Assembly: GCA_913055155.1 (NCBI GenBank)
Contig: CAJXJR010000005.1
Span: 1-64,000 of the forward strand
From: an uncultured Erythrobacter sp.
Lineage (GTDB): Bacteria > Pseudomonadota > Alphaproteobacteria > Sphingomonadales > Sphingomonadaceae
DNA length: 64,000 bases
Reading direction: 5' to 3'
Shown: positions 1-10,824 of the stretch, piece after piece
How positions within the stretch are numbered: position 1 is the stretch's first letter
Layout: each line of letters starts with the position of its first letter
Translations under genes and position numbers: made by a program
The notes under the pieces: model-generated
Told to the model about the DNA's origin: nothing
The model's database searches: none
Seen by the model: only the letters and a program-made list of their open reading frames with translations

Positions 1-704
1 CGGCGGAGGCGGAGGCGGCGGCGGCGGCGGGGCCGGCTCTTCACCGCCCAGCTTGAACCGCAGGCCGGCAACGCCGAGTGCGTCTGCACGTCGTAGGAAT
101 TGTCGCGACCAAGCGAATCGCGGATCTCGAACTGGCCCGTGTCGAGATAGCGATACTTCAGCGCGAGCTCGGCATTGTCGGACACGGGCAGGCGCACCTG
201 CGCGATTGCCTGCCACGACCAAGCGTGGTCTTCATCGTCCATCAGGGGGCCGCCCGGCAACACGGGGTTGATGGTATCGACACCCATCCAGGTGTGGCCG
301 AAGCCACCGCCGGCAGAGAAGGCAACGCCGTCTTCGCCGCCCATGTCGAGCAGGGCATTAGCCATGACCGAAGTCAGGCGCTGCTCACCCGGCTAGGGCA
401 GCGTGGCCGGCGTGGCAGGGCCGTTCACGGATACGCTGGTGATGGTGTCGGTATCGGCTTCCTTGTACGAACCTTCCAGCTCGGTGCGGATAGGGCCCCA
501 GTCGTAACCGACCACGGCGCCCAGTTCCCAGCTGGTGTCATACTCGACCGTAGCACTGCGGCCGCCGCTGATCAGGATCTGGGAATCCTCGTAAACCACG
601 GCGCCGGCATCGACACCGATATATCCCTCGCCGTCCCTCGCCATGGCAGGTGCGGCGATTGCGGACGCTGCAACGCCAAGCGCCAAAGCAGTCTTACGCA
701 TCAT
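1..704 (-). pseudogene. OmpA-family outer-membrane beta-barrel gene, disrupted and truncated by the window edge
   Basis: The gene starts at ATG 704, with GGGG eight bases upstream, and encodes a signal peptide (MMRKTALALGVAASAIAAPA, cleavage near AMA-R) followed by a beta-barrel. The frame reaches a TAG at 393-395 after 103 codons. The same frame continues past the TAG with clearly related barrel sequence (SVMANALLDMG, GGGFGHTW, ALKYRYLDTG) down to about position 75. There a one-base shift is needed to continue as GVAGLRFKLGGEEPAPPPPP, the usual barrel end and Pro-rich linker of sphingomonad OmpA proteins. The peptidoglycan-binding OmpA domain should lie beyond position 1. Two lesions are therefore visible, a nonsense codon and a frameshift. 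Either the gene is decaying or the sequence contains errors; I cannot tell which. Confidence 0.75.
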
Positions 705-967
705 TCGTATTACCCCTTAAATTGTTCGCCTCGCGACATAAAAGGCCCGCGAGTCCGTGACAACGGGCGCGTGCACCCGGCAAGAGATGCCAGGCCCGGC
801 GCCAGCATGGCAGCGCCTAGCACAGCAATGCTTTACAAATACTGCCCACAGCCCAGAATCTTTATAATTCAGTTATTTGAGCGTCGGAGGCAACAGTCTG
901 TTGCACGAATGTCACGAGTTTGACACTAGCGATGAACGGCCCGGAGGCGGCGGCCTGTGCCGCACGG

Positions 968-1363
<396 letters not shown>

Positions 1364-1404
1364 CTAACCAAGGAGGCGGGGCGGCTGGCAACAAAAAAAT
1401 GGGC

Positions 1405-1438
1405 AAAAAAAGGGGCCGGAGCTTTGCGGCTCCGGCCC
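1405..1438 (-). terminator. Rho-independent terminator after amtB
   Basis: On the minus strand, a perfect 10-bp stem GGGCCGGAGC/GCTCCGGCCC (1413-1438, six-base loop) is followed by seven T residues, and a second T run lies a few bases on. It sits 90 bases past the amtB stop and separates glnK-amtB from glnB. Confidence 0.9.
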
Positions 1439-1528
1439 GTTCAAGTTGTACGTTCGCAGGAGGAACGAGTGTTGGCGGGGTCGGGGGGAGAGGAGGAGAG
1501 GTCCCGCCCCCGCCAATTCGGTGATGGA

Positions 1529-2854
1529 TCAGGCCTTGGCGGCCAGGTCCGGATAGGCTTCCACGCCGATCTCGTGGATATCCAGGCCGGCGATCTCGAC
1601 TTCTTCCGAGGGGCGCAGGCCCATGGTCGCCTTGAGGATGAACCAGATGACTGCCGAGGCAACCGACACCCAGACCATGGTGAGCAGGACGCCCACGAGC
1701 TGGCCCATGAAGGTGGCATCGCCCGTCCAGGCCACGATCAGTGTGCCCCAGATACCGGCAACCAGGTGGACCGGGATGGCGCCGACGACGTCGTCGATCT
1801 TGAACTTGTCGAGCAGCGGCACGGTGAATACCACGATGGCGCCACCGATCATGCCGATCAGGATCGACTGGCCCACGGTCGGGGCCAGCGGCTCTGCAGT
1901 GATCGACACGAGGCCGGCCAGTGCGCCATTCATGGCCATGGTCACGTCGGCCTTCTTGTAGCGCAGCTGCGTCAGGATGATCGCGACCACCACGCCGCCA
2001 CAGGCAGCCATGTTGGTGTTGACGAAGATCTTCGACACGTCCGACACGTCACCCACGGTGCCCATCGCCAGCTGCGAGGCGCCGTTGAAGCCGAACCAGC
2101 CGAGCCACAGGATGAAGGTGCCCAGCGTTGCCAGCGGGATGTTGGTGCCCGGGAACACGTTGACCTTGCCATCGACATAGCGACCGAGACGCGGGCCGAG
2201 GATCAGCGCACCGACGAGGGCAGCCCAGCCACCGGTGGAGTGCACCAAGGTGGAACCGGCGAAGTCGGAGAAGCCCCAGGCACTGTCGAGGTAGCCGCCA
2301 CCCCATTCCCAGCTGACCACGACCGGATAGATCACGGCAGTCAGCACGGTCACGAAGATGAAGAACGGCACGATCTTGATGCGTTCGGCCAGCGTGCCCG
2401 ACACGATCGAGGCAGTGGTAGCGCAGAAGACCATCTGGAAGAACCAGTCGGATGCCACCGAATAGCCGGTGTCGAGGTCGGCTTCGCCAACGCCCTGCAT
2501 GCCGTAGGTGGTGCCGGCCATGCCGAACAGGCCAAGGCTGTCCTCGGCGAAGCCGGGATAGGCAATGTTGTAGCCGATGATCCAGAACATCAGGCCGGCG
2601 ATGGAATAGAGGCCGATGTTCTTGAGGCACTGGGTGGAGGTGTTCTTGGCGCGCACCAGGCCCGCTTCGAGCATGGCGAAACCGGCCGCCATCCACATCA
2701 CCAGGAAGCCGCCGATAAGGAACAGCAGCGTGTTGAAGATATAGGCCGTTCCGCCGCTTACGGCATCAGCCGCAGGCGCGGCAGCGAAGGCCGGGCTCGA
2801 TGCGAGCAGCGCCGTCGCACCGACAGCGCCCGTCTTGAGAATTGCAGATTTCAT
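1529..2854 (-). CDS. amtB: Ammonium transporter AmtB
   Basis: This 441-residue inner-membrane channel conducts ammonium/ammonia. It begins with a cleavable signal peptide (MKSAILK...SSPAFA), as is usual for long bacterial Amt proteins, followed by about 11 hydrophobic segments. The family signature DFAGSTLVHSTGG and the later IPVHLVAGIWG carry the two pore histidines. ATG 2854 is preferred over the in-frame GTG 2875, which overlaps the glnK stop, because GGGGG lies nine bases before it. Only 17 bases separate it from glnK, so the two are co-transcribed from the sigma-54 promoter near 3265. P-II proteins of the GlnK type plug AmtB when ammonium is plentiful, which explains the pairing. Confidence 0.95.
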   Translation of the reverse strand: MKSAILKTGAVGATALLASSPAFAAAPAADAVSGGTAYIFNTLLFLIGGFLVMWMAAGFAMLEAGLVRAKNTSTQCLKNIGLYSIAGLMFWIIGYNIAYPGFAEDSLGLFGMAGTTYGMQGVGEADLDTGYSVASDWFFQMVFCATTASIVSGTLAERIKIVPFFIFVTVLTAVIYPVVVSWEWGGGYLDSAWGFSDFAGSTLVHSTGGWAALVGALILGPRLGRYVDGKVNVFPGTNIPLATLGTFILWLGWFGFNGASQLAMGTVGDVSDVSKIFVNTNMAACGGVVVAIILTQLRYKKADVTMAMNGALAGLVSITAEPLAPTVGQSILIGMIGGAIVVFTVPLLDKFKIDDVVGAIPVHLVAGIWGTLIVAWTGDATFMGQLVGVLLTMVWVSVASAVIWFILKATMGLRPSEEVEIAGLDIHEIGVEAYPDLAAKA

Positions 2855-2871
2855 TTTGTCAGACCCCCTGA

Positions 2872-3219
<348 letters not shown>

Positions 3220-3258
3220 CTATGACTTGCCGGGTCGCTCCCGGCCGCCATGGTGCAA

Positions 3259-3274
3259 TGCAACAGCCGTGCCA
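3259..3274 (-). promoter_or_regulatory. Sigma-54 (RpoN) -24/-12 promoter of glnK-amtB
   Basis: The minus strand reads TGGCACGGCTGTTGCA, an exact match to TGGCAC-N5-TTGCA with the required GG/GC spacing. Predicted initiation is near 3247, giving a leader of about 37 bases before the glnK ATG at 3210. Activator (NtrC-type) sites could not be identified with confidence. Confidence 0.88.
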
Positions 3275-3361
3275 GAAGTAACGAAACGTTAGTTTTCCGG
3301 AGCTTGGGACGAGGTCGGTGCGCATCGGCAGCGCATCGCGCTCAATTTGCAGGCAGGGTGC

Positions 3362-4057
3362 CTAAGATTCGTGCAGGGCCAGTGCCGCCTTTATGGGCAG
3401 GTGGTCGGACGCCTGCCGCGCCAGCGGGGTGGCGTGCACGCCGGCCTGCTCCAGCCGCCAGTGCGGGGTGTGCATCATCCGGTCCAGCGCCAGCAAGGGA
3501 CGGCGCGCCGGGAAGCTGCGACCTGGCTCCACCATCTCCCAATGCGCCGCCAGGCCACGCTCGCCGCCGATCGGGCGGATCCACTCGTTGCAGTCGCCCA
3601 GCATCACCGCCGGCAGCCCCGGCGCGCGGCTGGCGTTGCAGACGTGGGCGAACTGCCGCTTGCGCCTCAGGCCGGTGAGGTCGAGGTGCATGCCGGTGAC
3701 GCAGATCTCCTGCCTTCCGCTGCGCAAGGTGGCGCGAATGGCGCCGCGCGGCTCGACCTGCGGCAGATGGTGGGCATCGACATCGACGATCTCCAGCCCC
3801 TTGCGCACCAGCAGCGCGTTGCCGTGCCAGCCCATGCTGGCAGGCTTCGTCGGCTTGCTGGCCACCTGGTAGCCTGCCTGTGCCAGCGCATCGCAATCGA
3901 GCACTGCGCGGCGATTGCCGAACCGCTCGTCCACCTCCTGCAAGGCGACGACGTCGGCGTCCAGCTCCTCGATCACCTCGACGATACGATCGGGATCGCG
4001 GCGCCCGTCGGCACCCACGCCCTTGTGGATGTTGTAGCTGGCGAAGGTGAGCTGCAT
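3362..4057 (-). CDS. Endonuclease/exonuclease/phosphatase-family protein
   Basis: This 231-residue protein belongs to the DNase I-like EEP superfamily of Mg-dependent phosphodiesterases. The family motifs appear in order: YNIHKG near the N terminus, the metal-binding Glu in LQEVD, GMHLDL, GDCNEW and the C-terminal SDHLP catalytic Asp-His. There is no signal peptide, so it is probably cytoplasmic. The substrate (nucleic acid or phospho-lipid head group) cannot be told from sequence. ATG 4057 is chosen over GTG 4060 because GGAGG is correctly spaced for the ATG. It overlaps the preceding gene by one base (TGATG), implying translational coupling. Confidence 0.85.
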   Translation of the reverse strand: MQLTFASYNIHKGVGADGRRDPDRIVEVIEELDADVVALQEVDERFGNRRAVLDCDALAQAGYQVASKPTKPASMGWHGNALLVRKGLEIVDVDAHHLPQVEPRGAIRATLRSGRQEICVTGMHLDLTGLRRKRQFAHVCNASRAPGLPAVMLGDCNEWIRPIGGERGLAAHWEMVEPGRSFPARRPLLALDRMMHTPHWRLEQAGVHATPLARQASDHLPIKAALALHES

Positions 4058-4629
4058 CACCCCTCCGTCGCGGTGTCCCCGGCGATATAGCGGTCGGTCG
4101 TGCGGGTAGGCAGGCCGTCAATGCTCTCGCGACGGCGTTTGGCCTTGCCCGCCCATTCCAGCGGATCGACATTGCTGTGCGCTTTGAGCAGCGTGTTACG
4201 TTCGCGCTCGAACTGCATGAAAGGCACGCCCCAGCCGCAGCTGGTCTGTACGCTTTCCACCTCGATATCGAAGATCTGCCGGGTGCCGGGCAGCAGGGTG
4301 AAGTGCTGCGCGATCTCTTCCCACCCGCTTTCCCACGTTAGCACCGGCTTGCCTTTGCCATAGATGCGCAAGATCAGCGCGGGCTGCTGGAAATTGCAGA
4401 ACATCACGGTGATGCGTCCGTCCGCCAAAAGATGAGCGTTGGTTTCGTTGCCCGATCCGCCAAGATCGAGATAGGCCACCCGGGTGGGCGAAAGCACGCG
4501 GAAGGCGTCATAGCCCTTGGGCGATAGGTTGATCCGCGCATCGGGCGCGGCGGTGGCAACGAAGAAGACCGGCTGGGCCTCGATCATCGCGATATGCTTG
4601 TCGGTCAGGGCATCGAAGAAATCGGACAT
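4057..4629 (-). CDS. Pyridoxamine 5'-phosphate oxidase-family protein
   Basis: This 190-residue protein has the split-barrel flavin-binding fold of the PNPOx-like family. Visible elements are FFVATAAPDARINLSPKG, LDLGGSGNETNAHL and RITVMFCNFQ, typical of the uncharacterised branch of about 180-200 residues rather than true PdxH. Such proteins bind FMN, heme or F420; the ligand here is unknown. It ends in the start codon of the EEP-family gene, so the two are one transcription unit. The region from about residue 150 to the end is basic and probably disordered. Confidence 0.8.
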   Translation of the reverse strand: MSDFFDALTDKHIAMIEAQPVFFVATAAPDARINLSPKGYDAFRVLSPTRVAYLDLGGSGNETNAHLLADGRITVMFCNFQQPALILRIYGKGKPVLTWESGWEEIAQHFTLLPGTRQIFDIEVESVQTSCGWGVPFMQFERERNTLLKAHSNVDPLEWAGKAKRRRESIDGLPTRTTDRYIAGDTATEG

Positions 4630-4660
4630 GGACCCAGACTAGGCCCAAGCTGACCGCCTG

Positions 4661-6196
4661 TCACCGCTCCTTGGTGGCGGAGAATGTCAGGTCGGGGTTC
4701 TTCTCTTCCTGGTATCCCACGTCCCAGGCGCTCTTGGCCATGAACACCAGGTCGCCGTCGCGGTCGCGCGCGAGGTTGCCCTGGTTGAACCTCTCGAACT
4801 CCCTCAGGGCCGCGTCGGTGCCTTTCAGCCACCGCGCCGTGGCAAACGGCGATGCTTCCAGATTGGCCTCCACCTTGTATTCCGCCGCCAGCCGCGAGAC
4901 GAGCACGTCGAGTTGCAGCTGGCCGACCACGCCGACGATGCTCGATCCGCCGATCTCGGGGTAGAACACCTGGATCACGCCTTCTTCGGAAAGGTCGTCC
5001 AGCGCCTTCCTCAGCTGCTTTGTCTTGGTCGGATCCTTCAGCTGCACACGGCGCAGGATTTCCGGCGCGAAGTTGGGCAGCCCGGTGAAGCGCACATCGT
5101 TCTTTTCTGACAGCGTATCGCCCACGCGCAGCGTGCCGTGGTTGGGAATGCCGATGATATCGCCCGGCTCGGCGGTGTCGGCGATCTCGCGGTCCTGCGC
5201 GAAGAACAGGATCGGTGAATGCACGGCGATCGGCTTCCCCAGTCCGCTCGGGATCAGCTTCATGCCGCGTTTGAAAGTGCCCGAGACCTGCCGCATGAAT
5301 GCGATGCGGTCACGGTGGTTGGGGTCCATGTTGGCCTGCACCTTGAAGATGAAGCCGGTCACCTCGTCGCGATCGGGGCTGATCTGCTCTTCGCCCGCGG
5401 GCTGCGGGCGCGGCGGCGGGGCATAGCGGGCAATGGCGTCGATCAATTCCTCGACACCGAAGTTCTTCAGCGCCGATCCGAAATAGACGGGCGTCAGGTC
5501 GCCGTTGCGATAGGCCTCCAGGTCGAACTCGGGATAGCCCGCCTGCGCCAGTTCCGCCTCTTCCGCGTACTGTTCGGGGATGTCGGCGTCCTTCTCGCGC
5601 TTGCCGAGATATTCCTTGGAATCCCCTTCGGGCCGCGCCACTTCACCGGTGCGGAAGTCCAGCAGGCCTTCGAACAGGCCACCCATGCCGATGGGCCACA
5701 TCTGCGGAGACACGTCCAGCGCCAGCATGTCGGCCACTTCGTCCAGCGTCTCGAACGGGTCGCGCCCTTCGCGGTCCACCTTGTTGACGAAGGTGATGAT
5801 CGGCACGCTGCGCAGGCGGCAGACCTCGAACAGCTTGCGCGTCTGCGGCTCGATACCCTTGGCCGCGTCGATCACCATGATGGCGGAATCGACGGCGGTC
5901 AGCGTGCGATAGGTGTCTTCGGAGAAATCCTCGTGCCCCGGCGTATCGAGCAGGTTGAAGGTGATGGTCTCGCCATCGAACTCCTTCTCGAAGGTCATCA
6001 CCGAACTGGTGACCGAGATGCCGCGCTGCTGCTCGATCTTCATCCAGTCCGAGCGCGCCCGCCGCGCTTGCCCACGCGCCTTCACCAGCCCTGCCTGGTG
6101 GATCGCACCACCTTGCAGCAGCAGCTTCTCGGTCAGCGTGGTCTTACCCGCATCAGGGTGCGAGATGATCGCGAAGGTACGGCGATTGGAGGTCAT
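4661..6196 (-). CDS. prfC: Peptide chain release factor 3
   Basis: RF3 is a translational GTPase that removes RF1/RF2 from the ribosome after peptide release. The 511-residue length is close to that of characterised RF3 (about 530). The GTPase motifs are complete: HPDAGKTT (residues 13-20), DTPGHEDF and NKVD. Domain II and the C-terminal RF3 domain (GGSSIVGVVGQLQLDVL) follow. It lies three bases downstream of pheT on the same strand, so it could be read from the pheS-pheT transcript. Confidence 0.95.
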   Translation of the reverse strand: MTSNRRTFAIISHPDAGKTTLTEKLLLQGGAIHQAGLVKARGQARRARSDWMKIEQQRGISVTSSVMTFEKEFDGETITFNLLDTPGHEDFSEDTYRTLTAVDSAIMVIDAAKGIEPQTRKLFEVCRLRSVPIITFVNKVDREGRDPFETLDEVADMLALDVSPQMWPIGMGGLFEGLLDFRTGEVARPEGDSKEYLGKREKDADIPEQYAEEAELAQAGYPEFDLEAYRNGDLTPVYFGSALKNFGVEELIDAIARYAPPPRPQPAGEEQISPDRDEVTGFIFKVQANMDPNHRDRIAFMRQVSGTFKRGMKLIPSGLGKPIAVHSPILFFAQDREIADTAEPGDIIGIPNHGTLRVGDTLSEKNDVRFTGLPNFAPEILRRVQLKDPTKTKQLRKALDDLSEEGVIQVFYPEIGGSSIVGVVGQLQLDVLVSRLAAEYKVEANLEASPFATARWLKGTDAALREFERFNQGNLARDRDGDLVFMAKSAWDVGYQEEKNPDLTFSATKER

Positions 6197-6199
6197 GAA

Positions 6200-8590
6200 C
6201 TAGCCGCGCAGCTCCGCACCCTGCTTTGCCGCGGCAGCCACCACCTTGTCGGAAATCGCCTTCAGCTCTTCGTCCTTGTAGCTCTTTTCGCCCGGCTGCA
6301 GCGTCACTTCGATGGCGACGGACTTCTTGCCTTCGGGCACGCCCTGCCCTTCGAACACGTCGAACACGCGGGCATCGACGATATTGGCCTTGTCCGCGCC
6401 TTTGACCGCGCGCAGCAGGTCGCCAGCAGCCAGATCCTGCGGCACGAGGAAGGCGAAATCGCGTTCCACCGATTGCAACGCGGGAGGGGCGTAGGCCGGC
6501 TTCTCGAAGCCGGACTTGCCCTTCTTCGCCGGGATGGCGTCGAGGTAGATCTCCGCCGCGACAACGGGCCCGTCGATGTCGAACACGTCCAGCGTTGACG
6601 GATGCAGTGCGCCGAAGCGGGCGAGCACGTTTTTCGGACCAAGCCGCAAGGTGGCGGACTGGCCAGGGTGGAACTGGCCACCAGCCTCGCCAAACACCAT
6701 CAGCTTGTCTATCGGCGCGCCGGCCTGCGCCAACAGCGCCTCGGCCTCGGCCTTGCCGTCGAAGGCGTCGACCATTTGCGCCTTGCCGGTGGCCCAGCCG
6801 CGCGAGACCTTCTCACCCGCCAGCAGCACGGCCAGCGTCGGATGTTCGTCGCTGGAGCCATCCTTTGCACGCAGGTAGCGGCGACCGATTTCGAACAGGC
6901 GCGTGCCCGCAGCGCCGCGATCGGCATTGCGCTTGGCCGCAGCCAGAAGGCCGGGGATGAGCGAGGGACGCATGGCCTTCATGTCCTCGCTGATCGGGTT
7001 GTCCAGCACCCACAGCGGCTGGCCATCGGCAAAGTGCTCGGCCTGGTCGGTGGGCAGGAAGGACCAGGTCACCGCCTCGTTCAGCCCGCGCGCGGCAGCC
7101 GCGCGGCGCAGGCGGCGTTCCAGCGCCTGCATCGGCGTGGCGGTGGGACGGGCAACGCCGTCCATGCGCGGCAGCGCCACGCTTTCCACGTTGTCCAGCC
7201 CGTGGATGCGCACCACTTCCTCGACAAGGTCAGCCGCGCCTTCGATATCGTGGCGCCGCGTGGGGCAGGTGACCTGCCAGTCAGCAGCCACGCCGAAATC
7301 CAGCGCTTCGAGGATGCGCTTCTGCTCATCCTCTGCCACGTCTACGCCGCCAAGGCGCGCGGTCAGGCCGGGATCGAAAGCGATAACCTTGGGCTCTGTC
7401 GGCGGGGTTCCGGCGCGCACGATCTCGCTCGCCTCGCCGCCGCAGAAACGCTGGATCAGGCTGGTGAGGCTTTCCAGCCCCTCGTCCAGCCAGGCCGGGT
7501 CCACCCCGCGCTCGAACCGCGTGCGGGCATCGGTGGCAAGGCCCAGCTTGCGCCCCGTCACGCCGATGGCTTCGGGATCGAAATAGGCAATTTCCAGCAG
7601 CACGTCGGTCGTCTCGGGCTGTACGGAGCTATGCTCGCCCCCCATGATGCCGGCGATATCGTGCACGCCGTTATCGTCGGCGATCACGGTCATGCTGGAA
7701 TCGAGCGTGTAGGTCTTCTCGTTCAGCGCCAGCACCTGCTCGCCGTCCCTGGCGCGGCGGGCGACCACCGGGCCGGAAAGCTTGTTCAGGTCATAGACGT
7801 GGGCCGGACGACCGAAGGCGAGCATCATGTAGTTGGTGATGTCCACCAGCGCGCTGATCGGGCGCTGGCCAGCGGCCATCAAACGCTGCTGCATCCATTC
7901 GGGGCTTTCGCCATTGGTTACGCCGCGCACCACGCGGCCGTAGAAGGCAGGGCACCCCTGCGGATCGTCGGTGCGGATTTCCACCGGGCAGGGGAATGTC
8001 GCTTCGATGTCGTGCTGGCGCAGCGGCTTGAGCGTGCCCATGCCGGCTGCCGCCAGGTCGCGCGCAATGCCGTAAACGCCCATGCAATCGGGCCGGTTCG
8101 GCGTGATCGCCACGTCGAACACCGGCGAAGCACCGTGATATTCGGCAAAGGCCTCGCCCACCGGGGCGTCCTCGGGCAGTTCGATGATACCTTCGTGATC
8201 GTCGCCCAGTTGCAGCTCGCGCACGGAACACATCATGCCGTTCGATTCGACGCCGCGAATTTCCGACTTGCGCAGCTTCATCCCGTTGGCGGGCACTTCC
8301 GCGCCAGGCAGGCCGAGCACGCCCTTCATCCCTGCGCGCGCATTGGGCGCACCGCAGACGACCTGCAGCGGATCGCCTTCTCCGGTGCTGACGGTGAGCA
8401 CCTGCAAGCGATCCGCATCGGGGTGCGGCTTGGCAGTCAACACTTCGGCCACGCGGAAGCCGTCCAGCGTGGCACGGGGATCCTCGATGTCTTCCACTTC
8501 GATGCCGATGGCGTTCAGCTTGGCGGCGATTTCGGAGGTGCTGGCCTCGGTCTCGAGGAAATAGGTCAGCCATTCGAGCGTGAACTTCAT
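6200..8590 (-). CDS. pheT: Phenylalanine--tRNA ligase beta subunit
   Basis: This 796-residue beta chain of the alpha2-beta2 PheRS has the expected order of domains: a short N-terminal helical part (MKFTLEWL), a tRNA-binding OB domain (about residues 40-150, [11 protein letters not shown]), B3/B4 editing domain ([11 protein letters not shown]), B5 metal/DNA-binding-like domain, and the C-terminal ferredoxin-like anticodon-binding domain ([10 protein letters not shown]). The start at 8590 is fixed by the family N terminus and by the ATGA overlap with the pheS stop; an open frame extends 55 codons upstream but lies inside pheS. Confidence 0.96.
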   Translation of the reverse strand: MKFTLEWLTYFLETEASTSEIAAKLNAIGIEVEDIEDPRATLDGFRVAEVLTAKPHPDADRLQVLTVSTGEGDPLQVVCGAPNARAGMKGVLGLPGAEVPANGMKLRKSEIRGVESNGMMCSVRELQLGDDHEGIIELPEDAPVGEAFAEYHGASPVFDVAITPNRPDCMGVYGIARDLAAAGMGTLKPLRQHDIEATFPCPVEIRTDDPQGCPAFYGRVVRGVTNGESPEWMQQRLMAAGQRPISALVDITNYMMLAFGRPAHVYDLNKLSGPVVARRARDGEQVLALNEKTYTLDSSMTVIADDNGVHDIAGIMGGEHSSVQPETTDVLLEIAYFDPEAIGVTGRKLGLATDARTRFERGVDPAWLDEGLESLTSLIQRFCGGEASEIVRAGTPPTEPKVIAFDPGLTARLGGVDVAEDEQKRILEALDFGVAADWQVTCPTRRHDIEGAADLVEEVVRIHGLDNVESVALPRMDGVARPTATPMQALERRLRRAAAARGLNEAVTWSFLPTDQAEHFADGQPLWVLDNPISEDMKAMRPSLIPGLLAAAKRNADRGAAGTRLFEIGRRYLRAKDGSSDEHPTLAVLLAGEKVSRGWATGKAQMVDAFDGKAEAEALLAQAGAPIDKLMVFGEAGGQFHPGQSATLRLGPKNVLARFGALHPSTLDVFDIDGPVVAAEIYLDAIPAKKGKSGFEKPAYAPPALQSVERDFAFLVPQDLAAGDLLRAVKGADKANIVDARVFDVFEGQGVPEGKKSVAIEVTLQPGEKSYKDEELKAISDKVVAAAAKQGAELRG

Positions 8591-9687
8591 GCGCGCGCTC
8601 CTACACCGGCGGAAAGGGTGGGCTGGTCGAACGGGCTGAAGCCGTAGTGCGACAGCCAGCGGGTATCGCCGTCGAAGAAGGCGCGCAGGTCGTCCATCCC
8701 GTATTTCAGCATGGCAAGGCGATCGACGCCGACGCCGAAGGCAAAGCCCTGCCATTCATCGGGGTCGAGGCCGCTCATCTCGATCACGCGGCGGTTGACC
8801 ATGCCGCTGCCCAGCAGTTCCATCCAGCCGTGGTCCGGCGCATCGCCGCTGCCACCCAGGATGCGCTTGCCGTTCTCGATGGCGAAGCCGACGTCCACTT
8901 CCACGCTGGGTTCGGTGAAAGGAAAATAGCTGGGGCGCAGGCGCAGCACGATATCCTCGGTCTCGAAAAAGGCGCGCAGGAAGGTCTCCAGCGTCCATTT
9001 CAGGTGGCCGAGGTGGATACCCTTGTCGATCACCAGGCCTTCGACCTGGTGGAACATCGGCGTGTGGGTGGCATCGCTGTCGCTGCGGTAGACGCGACCC
9101 GGCGCGATGATGCGCACCGGCGATCCCTCGGCCAGCATGGTGCGCACCTGCACGGGCGAGGTGTGGGTGCGCAGCAGCATCTTGCCGCCTTTCGGAGCCG
9201 TATCCGGGAAGTAGAAGGTATCGTGCATCGCCCGCGCCGGATGGCTTTCGGGCATGTTGAGCGCGGTGAAGTTGTACCAGTCGTCCTCGATCTCCGGCCC
9301 GGTGGCAACGGCGAAGCCAAGGTCGGCGAAGATCTCCGCCAGCTCGTCCATCACCTGGCTGACCGGGTGCACGCTGCCTTGCGGCGCGGCGGGCGCAGGC
9401 AGGGTGAGGTCAAGCGTTTCGGTGGCGAGGCGCGCTTCCAGTTCGGCCGCTTCCAGCGCGTCCTTGCGCTCTGCGGTGGCGTCCGCCACCGACTGGCGCA
9501 GCGCCTGAATGGCGGGCGCCTTCTCCTGCCGTTCCTCGGGGCTCATCTTGCCCAGTGTCTTGAGCAGGGCGGAAATGCTGCCTTGCTTGCCAAGGTATTC
9601 GACGCGCAGGGCTTCCAGCGCGGTCAGGTCCTCGGCAGCGGCGATGCGCGAAAGCGCTTCTTGCGCGGTTTGTTCGTGTTCGGACAT
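8587..9687 (-). CDS. pheS: Phenylalanine--tRNA ligase alpha subunit
   Basis: This 366-residue alpha chain carries the class II synthetase active site. The N-terminal coiled-coil (about residues 1-90) is followed by motif 2 ([18 protein letters not shown]) and motif 3 ([16 protein letters not shown]). It is the first gene of pheS-pheT, coupled by a 4-bp overlap so that the two subunits are made together. No leader-peptide attenuator with a run of Phe codons was evident in the 95 bases upstream, although only a short non-coding stretch is available. Confidence 0.96.
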   Translation of the reverse strand: MSEHEQTAQEALSRIAAAEDLTALEALRVEYLGKQGSISALLKTLGKMSPEERQEKAPAIQALRQSVADATAERKDALEAAELEARLATETLDLTLPAPAAPQGSVHPVSQVMDELAEIFADLGFAVATGPEIEDDWYNFTALNMPESHPARAMHDTFYFPDTAPKGGKMLLRTHTSPVQVRTMLAEGSPVRIIAPGRVYRSDSDATHTPMFHQVEGLVIDKGIHLGHLKWTLETFLRAFFETEDIVLRLRPSYFPFTEPSVEVDVGFAIENGKRILGGSGDAPDHGWMELLGSGMVNRRVIEMSGLDPDEWQGFAFGVGVDRLAMLKYGMDDLRAFFDGDTRWLSHYGFSPFDQPTLSAGVGARA

Positions 9688-9782
9688 GGGTGCTTCGAGT
9701 AGTTATGCGTTCAGGCCGCGCCTGTTAGCCGCCATGCCGCCTGTCCCCAAGCCCTAATTCGGTCGAACCTCGCCCGGAGGGC

Positions 9783-10664
9783 CTACTGGGCGCCCTGCTC
9801 GGCCAGACGCTGGGCGAAAATGCTCTCGAGGATGGGGTGCGGCATCTGCGCGTATTCGCTGGGCGTCATGCCCATGAAACTGCGGAAGTCGCGCACGAAA
9901 TGCGCCTGGTCGACATAGTGGCCGTCCAGCGAGGCGCTCCAGCTGCGGTCAGGGTCGATGGTGAACTTTCCCAGGCTGCGCACGAACCGCTGGCGGCGCA
10001 GCAGCAGCTTGGGCGGGAACCCGAAATAGCGCGACGAGAGACGCTCCAGCGTCCGCCGGCTGACACCCACGCGTGCGACCAGCGCCTCAACATCGCCGAT
10101 GGCCGGGTCGCGCAGGCCGTCGTGCATGGCGGCGATCTGCTGTTCGTGGTTGCTGCGGCTCTGGCGGACATCGCACAGGTACTGCGCAATGCGAAGGGCC
10201 GTGGCGTCGTCGTCGCCTGACCCGTCGCGCACGATATCGAGGATCGGCGCAAGGCGCCTGAAGCTGGGGTGCGTCGAGCCATCGACCATGGTGTTGGCCA
10301 CCGCGTTGGCCGGCCCATCGGCAAAGCGTGACCAGCCAAGCGGATTGAGTGCCAGGCTCCACGACTTCGAACCGCCCGTCTGCAGGCACATGGCCTGGCT
10401 GGTGGGACCGTTGGCGGCAAAGGGGGCGCACTCGTGCGGCGCTCCATCGCCGATGCTGATCCACGACGTTGCACCGTCGGCATTGAAATGCAGCCCCGCC
10501 CAGTCCGGATAGATGCAGTCGCTGGCGCCCGCCCCGTCAGGCGCGGTGACCTTGTAGCAATAGAGCGCCGAGAAATAGCGCTGCAGTTCCGGTGCAAAGC
10601 CGAAGGAGCGAATCTCTACCTTGCAGCCAGGTCTGGAATCGTTGGAAATGCCGTGCCCCCACAC
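9783..10664 (-). CDS. AraC-family transcriptional regulator
   Basis: This 293-residue protein has a C-terminal AraC DNA-binding domain of two helix-turn-helix units (about residues 185-275). The first runs through VEALVARVGVSRRTLERLSSRYFG and the second ends in DQAHFVRDFRSFMGMTPSEYA, the usual AraC signature. The N-terminal 170 residues resemble the unassigned effector domains of this class and give no ligand. The gene stands between rplT and pheS on the same strand, after a strong rplT terminator, so it should have its own promoter in 10665-10751. Its target is unknown. Confidence 0.85.
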   Translation of the reverse strand: MWGHGISNDSRPGCKVEIRSFGFAPELQRYFSALYCYKVTAPDGAGASDCIYPDWAGLHFNADGATSWISIGDGAPHECAPFAANGPTSQAMCLQTGGSKSWSLALNPLGWSRFADGPANAVANTMVDGSTHPSFRRLAPILDIVRDGSGDDDATALRIAQYLCDVRQSRSNHEQQIAAMHDGLRDPAIGDVEALVARVGVSRRTLERLSSRYFGFPPKLLLRRQRFVRSLGKFTIDPDRSWSASLDGHYVDQAHFVRDFRSFMGMTPSEYAQMPHPILESIFAQRLAEQGAQ

Positions 10665-10751
10665 AAAGACGTATTGCCGCTGTAATCAACGCATGGTCCG
10701 AAGCTTACACTGCGACAGAAGCAAATAACCAAAGTCTATCTGAATCGTTCC

Positions 10752-10795
10752 AAAACAAAACAAAAGGGCGCGGATGGAAAGTACCATCCGCGCCC
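10752..10795 (-). terminator. Rho-independent terminator after rplT
   Basis: On the minus strand, a perfect 12-bp stem GGGCGCGGATGG/CCATCCGCGCCC with a six-base loop is followed by TTTTGTTTTGTTTTG. It lies 29 bases past the rplT stop and closes the rpmI-rplT operon. Confidence 0.92.
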
Positions 10796-10824
10796 TCTGG
10801 CTCTGTAGGACAGAGATTCTTGTC

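Noticed and set aside
5219-8647. Long plus-strand open frames (459 and 681 codons) opposite prfC and pheT
   Set aside because: They are antisense to conserved genes with complete motifs, have no recognisable domain, and are produced by the codon bias.
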